Counted from the first letter of the stretch, positions 35,621 through 47,345 are shown. The stretch: DNA of 64,000 bases from Stramonita haemastoma (GCA_030674155.1 CM060317.1:89985537-90049536), one strand, 5' to 3'. The notes: a model not told the origin generated them from the sequence alone. Translations and numbers: made by a program.

Positions 35621-36345
35621 GTGAGGAGGGAGAAAGTCACTGGTGGTATTTACAGCGATACTGAGGTTTCTAAAGTGAAAGCAAAACCCCCAAAGAACAA
35701 AAGAAATTAAGCAAAATAATGAAGACGATAGTCGTCAATGACACCATCTTTCTGCATTAGGAAACATTCCCTTGTCTTCCTTTCCCTTTGTTTCTGCCTG
35801 TTCCCACACCTCTATGATTATCCCCTCTCTCTTTCTTCCTTATTTTCTGCCCACCAGCCCATTTCCCTACCTTTATCCAAACAAGAAGAAGGCGAGAGTC
35901 ATCAGTGGCATAATGGCTTAAGACATTAATTCAGGTATTGTTATGGCCATAAATGTTAAATTAGAACCACGAAAGGAAAACAAAACGCATGAGTTGAGCT
36001 GACCCAGTAATAATAATCATAATTATCACAAACTATCTTTCAGCACTGTCACTTATCCTCAGCTTATATTTCCATTTGCATTTTCAGTTTGCTTATTTTA
36101 TGATCTGTCTTTCTGTTCAAATCCCACCAACTCCTATAGCAATAAGAACAGCTTGGTAATTCATGAAAGGAGACCCTTCCTATTAGTTTGCTCATGTCTC
36201 CATAATATAGATTTCTACACTTCCTGTCTTCAGCCTAATGTCCTTCCAACATCCATACCAGTCTATTCCCGATAAAATGTCCTCTTTAAATGGTAAAGAT
36301 TAGCCATTCATCTTTTAATTGATATTGTATTATCTCTGTCTTGTT
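35621..36345. other. gene-free sequence
   Basis: Unique AT-rich sequence with a pyrimidine-rich part (35755-35870). No recognised element. Confidence 0.4.
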
Positions 36346-36346
36346 G

Positions 36347-36542
36347 TGTCTCTCTGTCTGTCTGTCTGTTCGTATAAATATCTGTCTGTCTGCCTGCCTG
36401 TCTGTCTGTCTCTGTCTGCCTGTCTGTCTCTGTCCCTCTGTCTCTGTCTCTGTCTGTCTGTCTGCCTGCCTGCCTGTCTGTCTGTCTATGTCTGTCTGTC
36501 TCTTCCCCCCCCCCCCCCCCCTTCTCTCTCTTCTTCTCCTCC

Positions 36543-36582
<40 letters not shown>
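36347..36582. repeat. (GTCT)n, C-run, (CT)n
   Basis: GTCT/GCCT repeats to 36504, a C-run to 36521, then TC/CT to 36582. Confidence 0.95.
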
Positions 36583-36584
<2 letters not shown>

Positions 36585-36775
36585 CGTGTGCGAACGCACG
36601 CAGAACATCTTGCGCACGCGTTAAATCCTGTTCCGCTTTTCGTAAGAGTAGGCCATCGTGTGCCGGTGGGAACAGATGACATTTACAAAACTGCATACAC
36701 ACGAGGACTGGATGTAAAAAATCACAAGACTGCTTATTCCATTATCCTCGATATAAAAGAATAAATCAAATCAAA
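36583..36775 (+). mobile_element. S1 SINE, 5'-truncated
   Basis: Starts at 'cgtgtgcgaacgcacgcag' after (CT)n. Core and 3' end are well preserved, differing from the 18.4-kb copy at few positions. Ends in 'aataaatcaaatcaaattaa'. Confidence 0.85.
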
Positions 36776-37080
36776 TTAAATCTCTCTGTGCTGGAAAATG
36801 ACCCAGACTTATCGGATAAATCGACAGATGCTTAGCTTTTGTTGATTTTTATGTTTATTTAATATTTCTGCTATCTCTGCTGACGTGGACTCCAAGAACC
36901 CTGCAAGTATCTGCAAGTAAAAGAAAATTGTTCTATTTTTTAAAATCTGTTTTTCGCAGAATATTTCTGTCTTTCAATACCCTCTTCAGCAAACTACCAG
37001 CATGAGTTCAGACCTGTCTCACACGGCATGCAGTGTCTGCAGGCTGGGTCTCCATTCTTCTTCTGTCATGGGAGAAGTAC
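36776..37080. other. gene-free sequence
   Basis: Unique. No recognised element. Confidence 0.4.
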
Positions 37081-37084
37081 TAAA

Positions 37085-37355
37085 GCCCCATGTGCAAACC
37101 TACAGAACATATTTCCCTCATGTTAAAACCCGTTCTGGATTTCCGAAGTGTGCAGGTAAGAACAGGTGGCAAAAATATATCTTAAAAAAAAACACCACCA
37201 CCAACAACAATGAAAGCCCCTAGCACACTGGTATCATGATTCGACATCATCCCATCCATGAAGTCGGAATGTGGCTACCTTAATGGTGGGCAAAACCAGT
37301 GGCATGTGCGAAAATCTTACCATTGACATGGGAGCTCTTGCCGAGAATCAAAAAG
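37085..37355 (+). mobile_element. mosaic SINE: S1 core with S3 tail
   Basis: 'catgttaaaacccgttctgg', 'aacaggtggc' (decayed S1 core), linker 'gcacactggtatcatgattc', 'gacatcatccc', then S3 tail 'tgaagtcggaatgtggctac', 'cttaatggtgggcaaaa'. Same arrangement as at 48.3-48.8 kb. Confidence 0.6.
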
Positions 37356-37599
37356 ATGGGACAAAGTGATGAACAAAACTTCTGCTGGGGCATAAATGGA
37401 ATAGTAACCAATGGTGGAAGTGTCAGCAGCATAAAATATATCATAGTGGGGTGTAAAAGAGTCTGAAGAATAAACTAAATGTCAACATTCTGAGTTTTTC
37501 ATACTTATCACTAATAATGATGCAGCAATATAAAAAACTAACTTATGATAAACTGCCCAATTGCTGGTTCAAACTTTATGTGTAAAAAACAACATCAAT

Positions 37600-38195
37600 A
37601 TGTTCATAGAAAATAACAAATAAGAAACTCAAATATGGTGGGGTTTTAAAAAAAATACATGAGGAGTATATTTAAAAATACCTAGATCTATCAGTTACTA
37701 GTGATCAATAACCAAGGGAAAGAAATGACAGAACTGGATAGAAGAATCAAGAGAATAATAAAGTTTTGATGGGATAATAGAAGGGTCAAAGGCATACATA
37801 TTATTCAAATGAGATTATAATTATAAGTCCTGGGCGTGACTTAAATGGGAAAAAATGATATCAGAAAATGTTCCTAAAGCAGGTCAAAGTTAGGGGCACT
37901 CCACAGCCTTCATCCTATAACCATTAGACTCGAAGGAGTCAGAAAAGAAGGAGGCCGAGAAGTGTGACTGCTGCACAAAAGGACAGGGGAAAGTGAGGGC
38001 AACCTATTGTCAACAATTCAGTTGCCTCCCTTCCTTCCTCAGGGACAAACGATTATCTGGCTTTATCAGGGGGATTGGAGGAAACAATGGGGTGGCTGGG
38101 GGAGATTTCTGCAGGGTGGGGTGTGGCTGTGGGTTTGCTTTTGAAACCAGCAGGGAGGATTGTGAGGCTGAGAGGCCCATATTAGTAATAAATTG
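37600..38195 (+). repeat. tandem unit 1 (about 1 kb family)
   Basis: The conserved end reads 'ggagtcagaaaagaaggagg', 'ctgcacaaaaggacagggga', 'gggacaaacgattatctggc', 'tttatcagggggattggagg', 'ggtgtggctgtgggtttgct'. The 5' part is AT-rich and more diverged. Confidence 0.7.
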
Positions 38196-38620
38196 TTAAA
38201 AAGACAGAATGTTGATGTGCCTCTTGTGTGTGTGTGTGTGTGTGTGTTTTGTGTGTGTGTGTGTGTGTGGTGTTGTGTGTGTGTGCAGCATGGGCTTGGT
38301 GGTGCACAAAAACATCTTTCAAATGCACATTACTCATCTAATAAATATTGTTGTGTAAGTCAGACACAAACTCACTGGACAGTAGTTGCTATGTGCTAGG
38401 TGCCAGTTTTGTCACAACAATTCTTTTTTTTCACAGATTAGATCTAATTGTAGTATTGTCATCATTCTTACTGTCATCATCATTTGTTACTGTTGATTTT
38501 CTTCAGACTTTGTCTGGAGCCTACAGTCAGCAGAAAAGTTTCTTTTTGTAGATAGACTGACTACCATTCCAGCATCAGCCGCATGGAAGACATTTTCCGT
38601 TGTCTATAAGTAGGAGGTGG
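38196..38620. other. inter-unit sequence with (GT)n
   Basis: GT array at 38225-38287, then unique sequence. No gene. Confidence 0.5.
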
Positions 38621-38624
38621 AGAA

Positions 38625-39235
38625 AGAATCAGAAAAAAACAGAGGAAAAAGCAAAATTTTTATGGACAACAATATCTAAAGCTGTTCTCAAGAAGGAAAT
38701 GATGAGACCTGCAATAACACTACAGCCTACCCACAAACACTTAGCTTTGAAAATTGATTTTTAAAAAAAGAAGCCAGACAGAGAGGCATCAGGAGTCTGC
38801 AAGGAAAAGCAACTTTCAAGACATAGCTGACTGAACATTAGTGAGATGTGGAAGAGGAAGAAGGAAGAAGTCAAAGCAGGCATAAATTGAATGATAATAG
38901 GAGGATGTCAAACACTATTCCCCAAGGGGTAAAATCACAAGAGGCCTCATCCAAAGGCATTGACCTCTGAGGAGTCAGAAAAGAAGGGAGGCAGGGAGGT
39001 GTGAATGCTGCACAAAAGGACAGGGGAAAGTGATGGCGAATTGTGTTCTGTGCAGTTGTCTCCCTTCCTTCTCTCCACAGGGACAAACGATTATCTGGCT
39101 ATATTGAGGAGATTTGAGGAAACAATTGGGTGGCCTGGGAGAGATTTCCTCTGGGTGGGGTCTGGCTGTGGGTTTGTCTTTGTAACCAGCTGTGAGGATT
39201 GAACACTTGTAATGAGGGTGGCAGGGTGTCTTGTG
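38625..39235 (+). repeat. tandem unit 2
   Basis: Same blocks: 'gaggagtcagaaaagaaggg', 'ctgcacaaaaggacagggga', 'gggacaaacgattatctggc', 'tatattgaggagatttgagg', 'ggtctggctgtgggtttgtc'. Upstream 'aggaggatgtcaaacactat', 'tcccc' is shared with unit 3. Confidence 0.75.
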
Positions 39236-39367
39236 ACTCTGTAAGTGAGAACAGGGGATCGGAAGCATGCCTGCTTGTGCATGTGCATGTGCTTTTGCAT
39301 GTGCAAAAGTGGACATGCATGCCTGTGTTTGTCCCTGCTTATTTTCTATTCCACTGCTTTTATCTTG

Positions 39368-39535
39368 AGGATGATAATTATATTATCAGCACTCATGTGC
39401 TTTTTTTGTGTGCATACAAAGTCAAAATGTTTGCCATCAACCACCAACAAACACTGACCTACTCTTCAAAAAGGTGGAGCAAGTTTTAATGTATGCACAT
39501 GATGTTTTGTGTACATTCACATATAGGAATTTTTG
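39368..39535 (-). mobile_element. S1 SINE, very decayed
   Basis: On the minus strand 'catgtgcatacattaaaact', 'tccacctttttgaagagta', 'ggtcagtgtttgttgg' can be aligned with the S1 core in order, with many substitutions. Confidence 0.4.
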
Positions 39536-39699
39536 TAAGGTAGAGGCAACCAAATTGACAGACAAAAAAATGTCAATAATGACAAACCAAAAACTAATCC
39601 AGTCACCAACCTGTATAATAAAAAACAATTTGTGCCTGTTTCAGAAAAAAAGACTGAGAACTATGACTCTGGTTGGACCTATTCTTTAAGTTATAACAG

Positions 39700-40260
39700 A
39701 TTGATCGGTAGGGGGAGGTAGATAGGAGAGAGACAGAGGAGTCACAAGCATAAAATTAGTCCTAATAAAGCAATGCAGGAAAAAACCATCCTCATGGGTA
39801 GAAGTACAAGACCTCTACAGTCTAACCAAAAGGCATTTCAGGACTTGGAGAAGTAGGGAGTCAGAAAAGCCTCCAAAGTTAGCACAGAAAATAAAAAGAA
39901 TCAGACAGAACAGATTCACCATCACTAAGATGCGAAAGAGAGAAAGTTCAGAGACCTAAATCAGATTGTAATGGGAGGGTATCAAACACCATCCCCTAGG
40001 GAATCAAAATGGTCAAAGTTCAAGAGCCTCACCCACAGGCACAGACCCTGAGGAATCCAAAAGAAGGGATGCAGAGGGGCATAATCGATGCACAAAAGGA
40101 CAGGAAAAGTGATGGCTATTGTCTGCTGTTCAGATACAACACAGTGGCCTCCTCTCCTTGGCTTTATCAGGGAAATGTGGAGATACAAAGGAGTGGCTCG
40201 GTCTGACTTTGAGTTTGCTTTTGTAACTATTTTGTAAGACTGTCCACTGACTAGACTATG
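39700..40260 (+). repeat. tandem unit 3, partly deleted
   Basis: 'gggagggtatcaaacaccat', 'cccctaggg', 'ctgaggaatcc', 'tgcacaaaaggacaggaaaa', 'cttggctttatcagggaaat'. The block 'gggacaaacgattatc' is missing. Confidence 0.65.
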
Positions 40261-40325
40261 AGGCCTAAACAATGCAGTGTGACTTATTACAATGGAGGAA
40301 AAACAATGCTCTTGTGTGAGCACTG

Positions 40326-40337
40326 TGTGTGTGTTGT

Positions 40338-40398
<61 letters not shown>
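40326..40398. repeat. (GT)n microsatellite
   Basis: GT array between tandem units 3 and 4. Confidence 0.97.
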
Positions 40399-40399
<1 letters not shown>

Positions 40400-40400
<1 letters not shown>

Positions 40401-40700
40401 AAAAGGCACCAGCTTTTGAGGACTCAGAAAAGAAGGAGGAAGAGAGGCTAATGCTGCACTGAAGGACTGGGGAAAGTGATGGCGACCTATTGTCTTCAGT
40501 TCAGTTGTCTCCTACCCATCCTCCTCCTCAGGGACAAACGATTATCTGGCTTTATCAGGGAGATTGGAGGAAACCATTGGGTGGCTGGGGGAGATTTCCG
40601 CTGGGTGGGGTGTGGCTATGGGTTTGTCTTTGATCCATCCAGCTGTGAGGATTGTCCTCCTGTAATGAGGCCCACATCGTGCATTGTAAGGCTGTAATTG
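40400..40700 (+). repeat. tandem unit 4, 3' part only
   Basis: 'gaggactcagaaaagaagga', 'gggacaaacgattatctggc', 'tttatcagggagattggagg', 'cattgggtggctgggggaga', 'ggtgtggctatgggtttgtc'. It begins directly after the GT array. Confidence 0.75.
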
Positions 40701-40884
40701 AGAACTGCAGATATTGACGAGTCTCAGCATGTGCAAAGTGTGCTCATTCGTGTAGGTGCCTATGTGCATGTGTAGGTTCTGGTGTGTGTGAGTGTGTGTG
40801 TGTGTTGGGGGGGGTGGAGGGTGTTGGGAGGGGGCAGGCTCTGTGCTATCACTGGAGCAACAACAACAAACTTATAGGTGAATT

Positions 40885-41250
40885 ATATGGATACTATAGC
40901 CGAGTGGATTAAGACCGTTCATTTTCAATCTCATGGATCCAATAAATCATGAGTTCGACTTTCGATGTCTCTGATGAAATCTGCATCTTCAAATGCCCAG
41001 ACAGAAACTGTTGTCATCTGTAATATGAGCAAAAAATGCTTTGCGCTGGTTAAGCACCTGACTAATCAGGCCCAGCACATCTGACTTCAACATTGGAAAG
41101 AAAATCTTTCTAAGTCTTTCTGGAAAAAAGGCAGGGGAAAATACAGGAGGTGACGAGAAGAAAAGGAACAAGGCAGAAACAAAGATGGGTAGAAAAGAGG
41201 ATATTCTTAGCACACAATTTTTAGCAGGTAGGGATGCTATTTATACTGAC
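40885..41250 (+). mobile_element. R5 repeat with tRNA-like head
   Basis: 40897-40955 is a tRNA-like head: 'agccgagtggattaagacc' (A box), 'atgagttcgac' (B-box-like). It closely resembles the head of the S3 copy at 3.7 kb, including 'ttttcaatctcatggatcca'. The R5 body follows from about 41005, with a decayed palindrome near 41060. This suggests R5 is itself a SINE, with the head lost in other copies. Confidence 0.6.
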
Positions 41251-41339
41251 AGGCCATCTACTTGATAGATAGTTTGTGAGTGTATCCATGTGCGTGTGCG
41301 CGTGCATGTGCGTTATATGTGTGTATGGAAATAAAGAGA

Positions 41340-41531
41340 TAGAGGGGGGGAAGAGACAGAGACAGAAAGGCGTACAGATAGACAGACGGGCAGACAGACA
41401 GACAGACAGGCAGAGAGAGACGGTGAATGTTATAAAAGAGGGCAGAGACAAATCAGTTTTCATGGATTAGAAACAAAGGGTGGGGTGGACAAAGGGTAAG
41501 GTGCTGGGCGGTATGAACAGAGAGAGAGGAG

Positions 41532-41578
<47 letters not shown>

Positions 41579-41579
41579 C

Positions 41580-41624
<45 letters not shown>

Positions 41625-41755
41625 AACAGAGACAGAGACAGACAGTCAGTAAGACAGAAACACAGAGAGAGACAAATAGATAGACACAGAGAGACAGACA
41701 AACAGACAGAGAGAAACAGAGACATTCAGACAAACAGATAGTCAGACACACAGAT
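41340..41755. repeat. (GA)n and (GACA)n purine-rich microsatellites
   Basis: GACA/GGCA at 41377-41412, GA at 41520-41577, GACA at 41583-41625, then degenerate GACA/GAGACA. Confidence 0.9.
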
Positions 41756-42190
41756 CAAACCCAATACTTTGCTACTTCAATAAACAGAAAAATTCGTATA
41801 AGTTAGAAACCATAAATGAAGACAATAAACAGAGAAGTATATATCATAGCAAATGAGTAAATAAGCATCAATCTGAAAAGCTACACACATTCATGCACAC
41901 ACAAAAGCACATAAGCACACACACATACACACACACAAACACACACCCACACACGCACGCATGCACGTAGGCACACACACATATACACATACACACACAC
42001 ACAAATGAAAAAAAAACCCACTATAACACAAGAACAAAACAAACCAATAAAATCACCATCTACCCAAAAAAAAGACAAAAATCAAATAAAAGAACTAAGA
42101 ATATAATGACAGAAAATAAAAAAAACAAAAACATTATGCAAACTGAGACAAAAAATGGCGGGAATGCAGAAAAATCCTTTTAAAAAAACA
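41756..42190. other. gene-free A-rich sequence with (CA) tract
   Basis: Imperfect AC-rich tract at 41883-42003, otherwise A-rich. No exon. Confidence 0.45.
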
Positions 42191-42194
42191 ACCC

Positions 42195-42470
42195 TCACTC
42201 ACTCAGGGCCCTGGAGGCCTGGGGGCCCCTGACTAAACGTTAGTGGTAGGTTGATGACCGGCAGAGATAAGAGGTAAATAAGGGCTGCTTTAAAGTCTAC
42301 ATAATTTGCCTTCAACTTACAAACCCATTAGCTTCTGATTGTGTGTAATGGAGCGGAGCCCACTTTCTTACTGTGATCGCATTTGAAGCTTTTAGCCTTT
42401 TGTGAAGACGGCATCACCCCATGCCAATTTCGCCTCATCCGGAACAAAATGGTTTGGGATTTTTGGGAGG
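42195..42470. promoter_or_regulatory. candidate regulatory block
   Basis: Non-repetitive. CCATTA at 42325 and TAATGG at 42346 form an inverted pair of homeodomain-type sites. 'agagataagagg' is GATA-like. A purine tract begins at about 42470. Confidence 0.3.
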
Positions 42471-42472
42471 GA

Positions 42473-42482
42473 GGGAGGGAGG

Positions 42483-42573
<91 letters not shown>
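42473..42573. repeat. (GGGA)n/(GA)n microsatellite
   Basis: Short GGGA block then about 90 bp GA. Confidence 0.97.
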
Positions 42574-42599
42574 TAATGGGCCCCCTTTTAAGGGTTAAG

Positions 42600-43289
42600 G
42601 TTATAGTCTTGCTTTATCAAAGATTTTATAGAGGGATTTCTTTTATGTTCAGTTGTGATTTGTTTTGTGCTTTGAGTCGTTGAATTTTTTTTTATTGCTT
42701 GTTTGTTCCTTTGTTTCCTCCCCCCCCCCCCCCCCCCCCCAAGGTGCCCCCCTTCCGTTTTTTTTTTCTTTAATGTTCAGTTTGGTCGTCTTCTGCTTTG
42801 TCATTCATGAAAATATTTTCCTTTCTTTGTGATGTAAATGTCTACCCTCCCCTCTCCTCTCCTCCCCCTCGCCCCCTCCCCTCCCCCCCCACTCCATCCC
42901 TCCATCAAACCACCCCCATTTCCCTCTTTATATATAAAAAACCCTTTTAGATTTTTTGTGTTTTTGTTTTTTTTGGGTTTGGGTTTTTTTTGGGGGGTGA
43001 GGTGGGAGGGGGATGGAGAAGGTGAGAGAGATTGACAAAAATTCAGATGAATTATCAAATGAAGAAATAGTGTGCGTGTGTGCGTGTGCGCACGCGCACG
43101 CACGCGTGTATGTAGATATGTAGAGAGAGAGGTTATTCAACGATTTGTAATGAATTAAGACTACTTTATCATGAAAAGTGAGTGACGTGACGTGTTTCTT
43201 TGTAATTCCCTCTAAAATTGTTCAATTTAGCTTGAAACTGTTCGGATTTAACAAATAAACACAACACACTACTGAGGCAAAAGTGAAGC
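42600..43289. other. gene-free low-complexity sequence
   Basis: C-run at 42720-42740, C/T-rich (42840-42925), T/G-rich (42950-43025), and a CGCACGCG-type alternating tract at 43070-43107 with Z-DNA potential. Confidence 0.5.
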
Positions 43290-43310
43290 AGAGTTACACA
43301 CACACACACA

Positions 43311-43362
<52 letters not shown>

Positions 43363-43375
43363 CACACACACACAT
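43290..43375. repeat. (AC)n microsatellite
   Basis: AC array directly 5' of a truncated S1 copy. Confidence 0.97.
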
Positions 43376-43470
43376 GACAATGTTTACAAAACTGCATACA
43401 CAACGGGGACTGGGTGTAAAAAAGCACAGGAGTGCTTATTCCATTGTGCTGGAAAAAAATAAAAGAATAA
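43376..43470 (+). mobile_element. S1 SINE, 3' end only
   Basis: 'tttacaaaactgcatacaca', 'acggggactgggtgtaaaaa', 'gcttattccatt' and an A/T-rich tail that passes into (AAT)/(GAA)n. Confidence 0.8.
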
Positions 43471-43622
43471 TAATAATAATAAGAAGAAGAAGAAGAGAAG
43501 AAGAAGAAGAAGAAGAAAAGAAGAAGAAGAACAAAAGAAGATTAAGAAGAAGAAGAAGAAAGAAGAAGAAGAAGAAGAAGAAGAAGAAGAAGAAGAAAGA
43601 AGAAGAAGAAAAAGAAGAACAC
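43471..43622. repeat. (AAT)n/(GAA)n microsatellite
   Basis: About 150 bp, mainly GAA, grown out of the SINE tail. Confidence 0.95.
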
Positions 43623-43624
43623 AC

Positions 43625-44185
43625 ACACAACGTATGCCCACAGCTGTTGATGAATTGATAGATTCAAGAGTGCCCTGTTCCTGAATTTAAGCACAATTGA
43701 TGATGGCTGTTGATGTTTTCATAAAGATTTTGTGGCGGCTCCGTCTTTTTTTGTTAATGTTTTGAAAGCAAATTCTGCCCTTTAAAATGGCTAGCTCGAA
43801 GCTTTAAAATATTGGTCTTCATTATAATCAGAATTAAAAAAAAAGAAAACTTATTACCAATTTTTTAAATTATATTTTGTTCGTTGGCAAAGTTGTAAAG
43901 TAAATTTACATTCAGTTTGAATGTTGAATTCAATTTGTTGTACATAGTCAGTAGAGTTTTAAGTCAGCGTGTTTATCGAACTTAGAACGATATATTACAG
44001 AGAATCCAGTGGAATATTTCTTGACTTTACCATTGTCATTTATTTAAAAAGAAAAAAAACAACAACAAATAAAGCCATAATCTCTAACATCTGCTTGTGG
44101 TTTATTTTTTCCTCTCTTGATTTTTTAAAATTCAAAACATTATTCTATCACTCTTTCTCTTTCACCTTTTAAATCCTGTCTACTC
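43625..44185. other. gene-free AT-rich sequence
   Basis: Unique. No recognised element. Confidence 0.4.
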
Positions 44186-44187
44186 AA

Positions 44188-44600
44188 ATATGGATCGGCA
44201 GTCAAGAGGTAACGCACCTGCCTAGAAAGCGAAAGGTCCGGGTTCAAAATGTGTGGTGCTTCCATCCCCGCTTGGGCCCCAAACTTTCCCCCATCCACCA
44301 CACCATGAGCGGTGGTCTGAATGCTAGTCTTTTGGATGAGATGATAAACTGAGGTCTCGTGTGTTACATATATTTAGCACACGTAAAAGAACCCATGGCA
44401 GCAAGAGATTGGTCCCTGGCAAAATTCGGTAAAAAATAACAACAACAACAACAAAACCCGCCACTCTGATAGGAAAACATAATTATAGTTGCAGACAGGA
44501 AAAGAAAAAAACACATAATGGGTGGCACTGCTCTTGTGGCAACACGCTCTCCTCCAGGAGAGCAGCAGAGAAATCTGCCGTGACTTAAGGGGTATACAAT
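44188..44600 (+). mobile_element. S2 SINE, full length
   Basis: Head 44190-44245 with 'gtcaagaggtaacgcacctg' (A-box region) and 'ggtccgggttcaaaat' (B box). Middle 'ttttggatgagatgataaac', 'tgaggtctcgtgtgttac', 'agcacacgtaaaagaaccca'. Tail 'gggtggcactgctcttgtgg', 'acgctctcctccaggagagc', 'agcagagaaatctgccgtga'. The tail contains a 'ctcctccaggag' hairpin. An A-rich insertion (44430-44457) and an AC array after the tail are later expansions. Confidence 0.8.
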
Positions 44601-44670
44601 ACACACACACACACACACACAACACACACACACACACAACACACACACACACGCACACACACACATGCAC

Positions 44671-44707
<37 letters not shown>

Positions 44708-44708
44708 A

Positions 44709-44739
<31 letters not shown>

Positions 44740-44740
44740 A
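44601..44740. repeat. (AC)n microsatellite
   Basis: Imperfect AC array at the S2 3' end. Confidence 0.97.
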
Positions 44741-44814
44741 AGCGAATAAACACATTGTTTTTTTTAACGATGTCATATGGTACGCACGCACAATAATCTG
44801 CATTAACATTTTTT

Positions 44815-44915
44815 TGTTCCTCAGCTATGGTTTCGAGGTTTACCAATGGTGAGATTTTGCGTATGCGACCGTGTATTCGCTCACCATGAAGGTAGCCGCA
44901 TTCCGACTTCGGGGA
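44815..44915 (-). repeat. S3 SINE tail
   Basis: The reverse complement reads 'cccgaagtcggaatgcggct', 'accttcatggtgagcgaata', 'ctcaccattggtaaacctcg', 'agctgaggaac'. Well preserved. Confidence 0.85.
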
Positions 44916-45057
44916 CGCACTGGCCTTGTGTGTTATATTTCTTACAGTGCACACTGACTTCACTTCACTCCCCTTAAACTCCAGGAGGAGTTATTGGCAG
45001 TACCGCACAAAGCTGATCATGACAGCGGACGAGCGTTTCGTTTCCTTCGTGCATGTG

Positions 45058-45293
45058 CGCTAAGATGTTACCACGTGAATGGGTGATCGTTTGCGCGCCT
45101 TGGTTTCAGTACAGTCTCCCAGTTCACCCAGCTGCAAATGGGTACCTGCCCTCTTTAGGGTCAGGGAAGGTAAAGCATGAAAGGAGAGGAGATGGGCGCC
45201 GCCCTCAATATGCTGGTTCCTAGAGAAGCTGAGGTCTCTGATTCCTCGCTCCCCTACGACCACACAGGTTATGGGACACCTTTACCTTTTTAC
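45058..45293 (+). mobile_element. S4 SINE, 5'-truncated
   Basis: Begins within the 5S-derived part ('gttaccacgtgaatgggtga', 'tcgtttgcgcgccttgg'), then the body to 'ttatgggacacctttacctt'. Shows the uninterrupted sequence 'cagtacagtctcccagttca' at the point where the 12.3-kb copy is split. Confidence 0.85.
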
Positions 45294-45428
45294 CTAGACT
45301 TCTTCTTGTCTGGATAGGACTCCGAATAATCAGTGTAGTTGTCAAACCTCAACTTAATAATGCAATTTCACCACCACCATTATAACAGCCACCGCCACTA
45401 CCACCACTATTAACCACACCACTGGCAG

Positions 45429-45454
45429 CCCCCCCCCCCCCCCCCCCCCCCCCC
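45429..45454. repeat. poly-C run
   Basis: About 25 C. Confidence 0.95.
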
Positions 45455-45477
45455 TCCACAACAGCAGACGAGGAACG

Positions 45478-45715
45478 TGCCATTGCGTTTTGCGCCCATT
45501 AAGACATAACTTTGATGACGCCACGAGGCGCGCCTTCTGACGTCTGTAATACGTCACTGACAGATGACGGTCGAGGGGAATACCTCATTATCAAAAAAAT
45601 TGCCGTTCGATTTACGGGAGAGATGATTGGGGGTGAAGGGGTGGGTAGAGGTGGGGGCTTCTTCGAAGAGGAGGTAATGCTATTACACTGTTTTAGGGAA
45701 CAGGTAAGAGATTTC
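45478..45715. promoter_or_regulatory. candidate regulatory block with CRE-like cluster
   Basis: Four TGACG half-sites within about 55 bp: 45516 (TGACG), 45538 (TGACGT), 45551 (ACGTCA), 45565 (TGACG). CRE/ATF-family proteins bind such sites. No nearby gene start is visible. Confidence 0.3.
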
Positions 45716-45735
45716 AAGCGGTCTTTTATATTACT

Positions 45736-46093
<358 letters not shown>

Positions 46094-46495
46094 AAACAGA
46101 CACAGACAGACAGAGAGACACATAGACAAACATGCATACATGCATACAGACAGACAAACAGACCCACAGTGATACTGACAGGCAGATCAGCAGACAATCA
46201 TAATGATAGACAGACAGACAGACATATACAGATAAACAGACCGACAGAGATACTGATAGACAGACACCCCCAGACCGGCAGTTAAGGGGGAAAAGGCAAT
46301 CTTCTCATCTTGTGAAAAATGGATTCAGGTGATGGTCATTGTAAATATGCCTGTGATGGTGAGGATGGTGCTAATGGCATACAAAAAGCTTGATGGGAAT
46401 ATAACAACAATCAAAACAGAACCCCCCCCCCCCCTAAAAAAACAACAATAATAAAACCCCTTCACAGGCACACCCCCAAAACCACTGAGGCCACT
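46094..46495. other. gene-free sequence, GACA-rich start
   Basis: Degenerate GACA/CATA to about 46270, then unique sequence with a short C-run (46423-46434). Confidence 0.45.
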
Positions 46496-46499
46496 AACC

Positions 46500-46860
46500 A
46501 CCCACCCCCGCCATCTTCAGAGACAGGAAGTGACGTAGCCTCACGCAGCAGTAGCAGCAGAAGCAGCGTGACGTGACGGCAGATGGCGACTCTACTCCGG
46601 ACCCTCAAAAACGCTTCTACAACCACCACCACCACCATCACCACCACCACCACCCCTGTCAAAAAGCTGCGTCACCCGTCCATTTCCTATGACATATTAT
46701 TGAGGGTGGTTCAGGGCGGGGACATCTCTTTTTCTCTCCTCGGCGCTCTTTGTGTTTTATGGAGGGAGGGGGGGGGATCGGCATTCACCCAGCCGTGGCC
46801 GAAAAACAAATGATGGCAAATGATTGCTGACGAAATGGACTTTTGCAGCTGGTGGTAGGA
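46500..46860. promoter_or_regulatory. candidate promoter-like block (ETS/CRE/YY1-like sites)
   Basis: 'ccgccatcttc' (YY1-like, about 46507), 'aggaagtgacgt' (ETS-CRE composite, 46525-46536) and 'gtgacgtgacgg' (about 46568-46579), then an ATG at 46583 with a short frame beginning MATLLRTLKNAS and passing into a Thr run. The arrangement resembles a housekeeping promoter, but no splice donor or downstream exon could be confirmed. A (CAC)n run lies at 46621-46655. Confidence 0.25.
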
Positions 46861-46926
46861 CAAGGATGAAGGGTTGTGTGTGTGGGAGTCATACATATTA
46901 TTATTAAGAGAGGGGGAAAATATTGT

Positions 46927-46931
<5 letters not shown>

Positions 46932-47017
<86 letters not shown>

Positions 47018-47163
47018 CCCTGTTTCTCTGTGTCTCTCTATCTCTCCCTCTCTCTCCCACCTTCTTTCTCTGTCTCTCCCTCTCTCTCTCTTTATTCCCC
47101 CCCTCCCTCTGTCTCTCTGTCTCTGTCTCTGTCTCTATCTCTATCCCCCCCCCTCTCTCTCTC
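46932..47163. repeat. (CT)n and pyrimidine-rich tract
   Basis: CT to 47014, then degenerate CT/GTCT/C-runs. Confidence 0.95.
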
Positions 47164-47164
47164 C

Positions 47165-47345
47165 TAACAGCATGTCTACCCATCGCCTGTCAGCAGTGGC
47201 GGGCACCAGTGGGTTAAATTGCGGGGCTGTCCCATGACAAAGCAAAAACACACCATTGCTCTGGGATCAAAGAGGGCCGGCTGTTTGGAAAGGTATGCTG
47301 TGCATGTCATTAGGGCACAACAGTGGATACGAAGGGAAGGGTCGG
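47165..47345. promoter_or_regulatory. candidate regulatory block
   Basis: Non-repetitive GC-balanced block between two microsatellites, with 'gggatcaaagagg' (TCF/HNF4-like) and 'catgacaaagc'. Function unproven. Confidence 0.2.
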
